DNA from: Anomaloglossus baeobatrachus
Taxonomy: Eukaryota > Chordata > Amphibia > Anura > Aromobatidae
Assembly (NCBI RefSeq): GCF_048569485.1
Contig: NC_134364.1
Span: 125,314,882 to 125,378,881, forward strand
Direction: 5' to 3'
Length of the DNA stretch: 64,000 nt
The position numbers and the translations under genes were made by a program. Of this stretch, positions 57,501 to 64,000 are shown in pieces. How positions within the stretch are numbered: position 1 is the first letter of the stretch; every line of letters begins with the position of its first letter. The notes below the pieces were generated by a model, which saw only the letters and a list, made by a program, of their open reading frames with translations, had not been told where the DNA came from and did not search any database.

Positions 57501-60500
57501 GGGCTCCCCCGCACACCCTCCTCCTTCTCCTGTACACCGGGCTCTCCCGCACACCCTCCTCCTCCTGTACACCGGCCTCTCCCGCACACCCTCCTCCTCC
57601 TGTACACCGGCCTCTCCTGCACACCCTCCTCCTCCTCCTGTACACCGGGCTCTCCTGCACACCCTCCTCCTTCTCCTGTACACTGGGCTCTCCCGCACAC
57701 CCTCCTCCTCCTCCTCCTGTACACCGGGCTCTCCTGCACACCCTCCTCCTCCTGTACACCGGGCTCTCCCACACACCCTCCTCCTCCTCCTGTACACCGG
57801 GCTCTCCCGCACACCCTCCTCCTCCTGTACACCGGGCTCTCCCGCACACCCTCCTCCTCCTGTACACCGGGCTCTCCCGCACACCCTCCTCCTTCTCCTG
57901 TACACCGGGCTCTCCCGCACACCCTCCTCCTTCTCCTGTACACCGGGCTCTCCCGCACACCCTCCTCCGGTACACCGGGCTCTCCCGCACACCCTCCTTC
58001 TCCTGTACACCGGGCTCTCCCGCACACCCTCCTCCTCCTCCTCCGGTACACCGGGCTCTCCCGCACACCCTCCTTCTCCTGTACACCGGGCTCTCCCGCA
58101 CACCCTCCTCCTCCTCCTCCGGTACACCGGGCTCTCCCGCACACCCTCCTTCTCCTGTACACCGGGCTCTCCCGCACACCCCTCCTCATCCTCCTCCGGT
58201 ACACCGGGCTCTCCCGCACACCCTCCTTCTCCGGTACACCGGGCTCTCCCGCACACCCTCCTCCTCCGGTACACCGGGCTCTCCCGCACACCCTCCTTCT
58301 CCTGTACACCGGGCTCTCCCGCACACCCTCCTCCTTCTCCTGTACACCGGGCTCTCCCGCACACCCTCCTCCTCCTGTACACCGGGCTCTCCCGCACACC
58401 CTCCTCCTTCTCCTGTACACCGGGCTCTCCCGCACACCCTCCTCCTCCGGTACACCGGGCTCTCCCGCACACCCTCCTCCTTCTCCTGTACTCCGGGCTC
58501 TCCCGCACACCCTCCTCCTTCTCCTGTACACCGGGCTCTCCCGCACACCCTCCTCCTCCGGTACACCGGGCTCTCCCGTACATCCTCCTCCTCCTGTACA
58601 CCGGGCTCCCCCGCACACCCTCCTCCTTCTCCTGTACACCGGGCTCTCCCGCACACCCTCCTCCTCCTGTACACCGGGCTCTCCCGCACACCCTCCTCCT
58701 TCTCCTGCACACCGGGCTCTCCCGCACACCCTCCTCCTTCTCCTGTACACCGGGCTCTCCCGCACACCCTCCTCCTTCTCCTGCACACCGGGCTCTCCCG
58801 CACACCGTCCTCCTTCACCTGTACACCGGGCTCTCCCGCACACCCTCCTCCTCCTCCTCCTGTACACCGGGCTCTCCAGCACACCGTCCTCCTTCTCCTG
58901 TACACCGGGCTCTCCCGCACACCCTCCTCCTGTACACCGGGCTCTCCCATACATCCTCCTCCTTCTCCTGTACACCGGGCTCTCCCGCACATCCTCCTCC
59001 TTCTCCTGTACACCGGGCTCTCCCGCACACCCTCTTCCTCCTCCTGTACACCGGGCTCTCCCGCACACCCTCCTCCTCCTGTACACCGGGCTCTCCCGCA
59101 CACCCTCCTCCTTCTCCTGTACACCGGGCTCTCCCGCACACCCTCCTCCTCCTGTACACCGGGCTCTCCCGCACACCCTCCTCCTTCTCCTGTACACCGG
59201 GCTCTCCCGCACACCCTCCTCCTCCTCCTCCTGTACACCGGGCTCTCCCGCACACCCTCCTCCTCCTCCTGTACACCGGGCTCTCCCGCACACCCTCCTC
59301 CTCCTCCTGTACACCGGGCTCTCCCGCACACCCTCCTCCTCCTCCTCCTGTACACCGGGCTCTCCCGCACACCCTCCTCCTTCTCCTGTACACCGGGCTC
59401 TCCCGCACACCCTCCTCCTCCTCCTGTACACCGGGCTCTCCCGCACACCCTCCTCCTCCTGTACACCGGGCTCTCCCGCACACCCTCCTCCTCCTCCTGT
59501 ACACCGGGCTCTCCCGCACACCCTCCTCCTCCTCCTCCTGTACACCGGGCTCTCCCGCAAACACTTCTCCTCCTCCTCCTGAACACCAAGCTCTCCCGCA
59601 CACCCTCCTCCTTCTCCTGTACACCGGGCTCTCCCGCACACCCTCCTCCTTCTCCTGTACACTGGGCTCTCCCGCACACCCTCCTCCTCCTTCTCCTGTA
59701 CACCGGGCTCTCCCGCACACCCTCCTCCTCCTGTACACCGGGCTCTCCCGCACACCCTCCTCCTCCTCCTGTACACCGGGCTCTCCCGCACACCCTCCTC
59801 CTTCTCCTGTACACCGGGCTCTCCCGCACACCCTCCTCCTCCTTCTCCTGTACACCGGGCTCTCCCGCACACCCTCCTCCTCCTTCTCCTGTACACCGGG
59901 CTCTCCCGCACACCCTCCTCCTCCTTCTCCTGTACACCGGGCTCTCCTGCACACCCTCCTCCTTCTCCTGTACACCGGGCTCTCCCGCACACCCTCCTCC
60001 TCCTGTACACCGGCCTCTCCCGCACACCCTCCTCCTCCTGTACACCGGCCTCTCCCGCACACCCTCCTCCTCCTTCTCCTGTATACCGGGCTCTCCCGCA
60101 CACCCTCCTACTCCTTCTCCTGTGCACCGGGCTCTCCCGCACACCCTCCTCCTCCTCCTCCTGTACACCGGGCTCTCCAGCACACCCTCCTCCTTATCCT
60201 GTACACCGGGCTCTCCCGCACACCCTCCTCCTCCTGTGCACCGGGCTCTCCCGCACACCCTCCTTCTCCTATGCACCGGGCTCTCCCGCACACCCTCCTC
60301 CTCCTCCTCCTGTACACCGGGCTCTCCCGCACACCCTCCTCCTCCTTCTCCTGTACACCGGGCTCTCCCGCACACCCTCCTCCTGTACACCGGGCTCTCC
60401 CGCACACCCTCCTCCTTCTCCTGTACACCGGGCTCTCCCGCACACCCTCCTCCTCCTCCTCCTGTACACCGGGCTCTCCCGCACACCCTCCTCCTTCTCC

Positions 60501-63500
60501 TGTACACCGGGCTCTCCCGCACACCCTCCTCCTTCTCCTGTACACCGGGCTCTCCCGCACACCCTCCTCCTTCTCCTGTACACCGGGCTCTCCCGCACAC
60601 CCTCCTCCTTCTCCTGTACACCGGGCTCTCCCGCACACCCTCCTCCTTCTCCTGTACACCGGGCTCTCCCGCACACCCTCCTCCATCTCCTGTACACCGG
60701 GCTCTCCCGCACACCCTCCTCCTTCTCCTGTACACCGGGCTCTCCCGCACACCCTCCTCCTTCTCCTGTACACCGGGCTCTCCCGCACACCCTCCTCCTC
60801 CTGTACACCGGGCTCTCCCGCACACAATCCTCCTTCTCCTGTACACCGGGCTCTCCCGCACACAATCCTCCTCCTCCTCCTGTACACCGGGCTCTCCCGC
60901 ACACCCTCCTCCTTCTCCTGTACACCGGGCTCTCCCGCACACCCTCCTCCTTCTCCTGTACACCGGGCTCTCCCGCACACCCTCCTCCTTCTCCTGTGCA
61001 CCGGGCTCTCCCGCACACCCTCCTCCTTCTCCTGTGCACCGGCCTCTCCCGCACACCCTCCTCCTCCTGTACACCGGCCTCTCCCGCACACCCTCCTCCT
61101 CCTGTACACCGGCCTCTCCTGCACACCCTCCTCCTCCTCCTGTACACCGGGCTCTCCTGCACACCCTCCTCCTTCTCCTGTATACTGGGCTCTCCCGCAC
61201 ACCCTCCTCCTCCTGTACACCGGGCTCTCCTGCACACCCTCCTCCTCCTGTACACCGGGCTCTCCTGCACACCCTCCTCCTTCTCCTGTACACCGGGCTC
61301 TCCCGCACACCCTCCTCCTCCTCCGGTACACCGGGCTCTCCCGCACACCCTCCTCCTCCTCCTCCTGTACACCGGGCTCTCCCGCACACCCTCCTCCTCC
61401 TGTACACCGGGCTCTCCTGCACACCCTCCTCCTTCTCCTGTACACCGGGCTCTCCCGCACACCCTCCTCCTCCTCCGGTACACCGGGCTCTCCCGCACAC
61501 CCTCCTTCTCCTGTACACCGGGCTCTCCCGCACATCCTCCTCCTCCTCCGGTACACCGGGCTCTCCCGCACACCCTCCTTCTCCTGTACACCAGGCTCTC
61601 CCGCACACCCTCCTCCTCCTCCTGTACACCGGGCTCTCCCGCACACCCTCCTTCTCCTGTACACCGGGCTCTCCCGCACACCCTCCTTCTCCTGTACACC
61701 GGGCTCTCCCGCACACCCTCCTTCTCCTGTACACCGGGCTCTCCCGCACACCCTCCTTCTCCTGTACACCGGGCTCTCCTGCACACCCTCCTCCTGTACA
61801 CCGGGCTCTCCTGCACATCCTCCTCCTCCTTGTCATGTACACCGGGCTCTCCCGCACACCCTCCTCCCCCTTCTCCTGTACACCGGGCTCTCCCGCACAC
61901 CCTCCTCCTTCTCCTGTACACCGGGCTCTCCCGCACACCCTCCTCCTTCTCCTGTACACCGGGCTCTCCCGCACACCCTCCTCCTTCTCCTCCTGTACAC
62001 CGGGCTCTCCCGCACACCCTCCTTCTCCTGTACACCGGGCTCTCCCGCACACCCTCCTTCTCCTGTACACCGGGCTCTCCTGCACACCCTCCTCCTCCTC
62101 CTGTACACCGGGCTCTCCTGCACACCCTCCTCCCCCTTCTCCTGTACACCGGGCTCTCCCGCACACCCTCCTCCCCCTTCTCCTGTACACCGGGCTCTCC
62201 CGCACACCCTCCTCCCCCTTCTCCTGTACACCGGGCTCTCCCGCACACCCTCCTCCTTCTCCTGTACACCGGGCTCTCCCGCACACCCTCCTCCTTCTCC
62301 TGTACACCGGGCTCTCCCGCACACCCTCCTCCTTCTCCTGTACACCGGGCTCTCCCGCACACCCTCCTCCTTCTCCTCCTGTACACCGGGCTCTCCCGCA
62401 CACCCTCCTCCTCCTTCTCCTGTACACCGGGCTCTCCCGCACACCCTCCTCCTCCTCCTGTACACCAGGCTCTCCTGCACACCCTCCTCCTCCTTCTCCT
62501 GTACACCGGGCTCTCCCGCACACCCTCCTCTTTCTCCTGTACACCGGGCTCTCCCGCACACCCTCCTCTTTCTCCTGTACACCGGGCTCTCCCGCACACC
62601 CTCCTCTTTCTCCTGTACACCGGGCTCTCCCGCACACCCTCCTCCTTCTCCTGTACACCGGGCTCTCCCGCACACCCTCCTCCTCCTTCTCCTGTACACC
62701 GGGCTCTCCCGCACACCCTCCTCCTCCTTCTCCTGTACACCGGGCTCTCCCGCACACCCTCCTCCTCCTGTACACCGGGCTCTCCCGCACACCCTCCTCC
62801 CCCTTCTCCTGTACACCGGGCTCTCCCGCACACCCTCCTCCCCCTTCTCCTGTACACCGGGCTCTCCCGCACACCCTCCTCCTCCTGTACACCGGGCTCT
62901 CCCGCACACCCTCCTCCTCCTTCTCCTGTACACCGGGCTGTCCCGCACACCCTCCTCCTTCTGTACACCGGGCTCTCCCGCACACCCTCCTCCTCCTTCT
63001 CCTGTACACCGGGCTCTCCCGCACACCCTCCTCCTCCTGTACACCGGGCTCTCCCGCACACCCTCCTCCTCCTTCTCCTGTACACCGGGCTGTCCCGCAC
63101 ACCCTCCTCCTTCTCCTCCTGTACACCGGGCTCTCCCGCACACCCTCCTCCTCCTTCTCCTGTACACCGGGCTCTCCCGCACACCCTCCTCCTCCTCCTC
63201 CTGTACACCGGGCTCTCCCGCACACCCTCCACCTTCTCCTGTACACCGGGCTCTCCCGCACACCCTCCTCTTTCTCCTGTACACCGGGCTCTCCCGCACA
63301 CCCTCCTCCTGTACACCGGGCTCTCCCGCACACCCTCCTCCTCCTCCTGTACACCGGGCTCTCCCGCACACCATCCTCCTCCTCCTGTACACCGGGCTCT
63401 CCCGCACACCCTCCTCCTCCTCCTTCTCCTGTACACCGGGCTCTCCCGCACACCCTCCTCCTCCTCCTGTACACCGGGCTCTCCCGCACACCATCCTCCT

Positions 63501-64000
63501 CCTCCTGTACACCGGGCTCTCCCGCACACCCTCCTCCTCCTCCTGTACACCGGGCTCTCCCGCACACCCTCCTCCTCCTCCTGTACACCTGGCTCTCCCG
63601 CACACCCTCCTCCTCCTTCTCCTGTACACCGGGCTCTCCCGCACACCCTCCTCCTCCTCCTCCTGTACACCGGGCTCTCCCGCACACCCTCCTCCTTCTC
63701 CTGTACACCGGGCTCTCCCGCACACCCTCCTCCTTCTCCTCCTGTACACCGGGCTCTCCCGCACACCCTCCTCCTCCTTCTCCTGTACACCGGGCTCTCC
63801 CGCACACCCTCCTCCTCCTCCTGTACACCAGGCTCTCCTGCACACCCTCCTCCTCCTTCTCCTGTACACCGGGCTCTCCCGCACACCCTCCTCTTTCTCC
63901 TGTACACCGGGCTCTCCCGCACACCCTCCTCTTTCTCCTGTACACCGGGCTCTCCCGCACACCCTCCTCTTTCTCCTGTACACCGGGCTCTCCCGCACAC
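51508..64000. repeat. 38-bp CTC-rich satellite, about 330 units
   Basis: Unit cctgtacaccgggctctccc then gcacaccctcctccttct (38 bp). Units of 35, 38, 41 and 44 bp arise from gain or loss of cct/tcc triplets, and some read ccggtacacc instead of cctgtacacc. All these lengths are 2 mod 3, so every frame repeats after three units and length changes do not shift it. This creates open frames up to 2,623 codons on plus (Pro/Ser/His/Leu-rich) and about 2,300 on minus (Gly/Arg/Glu-rich, CTGEGGCAGEPGVQEKEEGV). These are repeat artefacts with no gene support. The array runs off the right edge. Confidence 0.96.
55000..58900. repeat. Higher-order blocks of 1.2 to 1.6 kb within the 38-bp satellite
   Basis: A rare variant pair (cctgcaaacc or cctgcacacc followed by caccgtcctccttcacctg) appears at 55,951, 57,184 and 58,780, with the same series of neighbouring unit variants around each. 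The first two are 1,233 bp apart and the second and third 1,596 bp. Blocks with the gtacatcctcctcc and cactttcctcc variants recur in step. This shows duplication of many units at once. Borders are approximate. Confidence 0.75.

Noticed and set aside
51217-64000. Frames of 1,000 to 2,623 codons, including ones running through the N gap
   Set aside because: Artefacts of the 38-bp satellite read in successive frames. Several cross unknown bases.

Overview
This window looks like anuran amphibian (frog or toad) nuclear DNA in which tandem repeats dominate. By my tally roughly three quarters of the 64 kb is minisatellite: about ten families with periods of 21 to 61 bp. Most of the rest is transposon-derived. 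The anuran assignment is an inference. It rests on the style of the 35-bp repeat, on DNA transposons and a zinc-knuckle retroelement of kinds I associate with frog assemblies, and on one vertebrate gene. Almost every long open reading frame here, including several above 1,000 codons, is a by-product of repeat units without stops and is not a gene.

The one convincing host gene is a small spliced gene on the minus strand at 36,143-38,159. Its four coding exons join in phase to a 106-residue protein that I recognise as CFAP141 (human C1orf189), a microtubule inner protein of motile cilia. A poly(A) signal, a leader exon and a promoter with a near-consensus RFX X-box complete the unit. Its last intron is filled by a 35-bp minisatellite. 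The same minisatellite lies upstream in the opposite orientation.

Layout: 1-22,084, 42-bp satellite with nested higher-order duplications, including a 5,179-bp tandem pair; 22,085-22,854, single-copy-looking DNA with a small foldback; 22,855-24,585, 61-bp repeat; 24,586-26,227, single-copy-looking DNA then an LTR-like repeat on the minus strand; 26,232-26,731, 34-bp repeat; 26,915-29,392, 39-bp repeat; 29,393-29,712, short spacer with a CTCF-like site; 29,713-34,150, 41-bp repeat split by about 2.9 kb of nested mobile elements containing a perfect 136-bp-arm palindrome; 34,184-35,968, DNA transposon; 36,050-38,365, cfap141; 38,505-51,235, 35-bp repeat interrupted by a 419-bp MITE and by an 8.8-kb retroelement-derived block (40,894-49,742) with its own internal minisatellites; 51,308-51,507, assembly gap of 200 N; 51,508-64,000, 38-bp CTC-rich satellite.

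I found no rRNA, tRNA, CRISPR array, operon or bacterial feature. No new multi-gene system is visible. The points most worth a second look are the intact ciliary gene inside expanding minisatellites, the perfect palindrome, two MITE insertions whose removal restores the repeat unit, and the higher-order structure and CpG-decay pattern of the large satellites.
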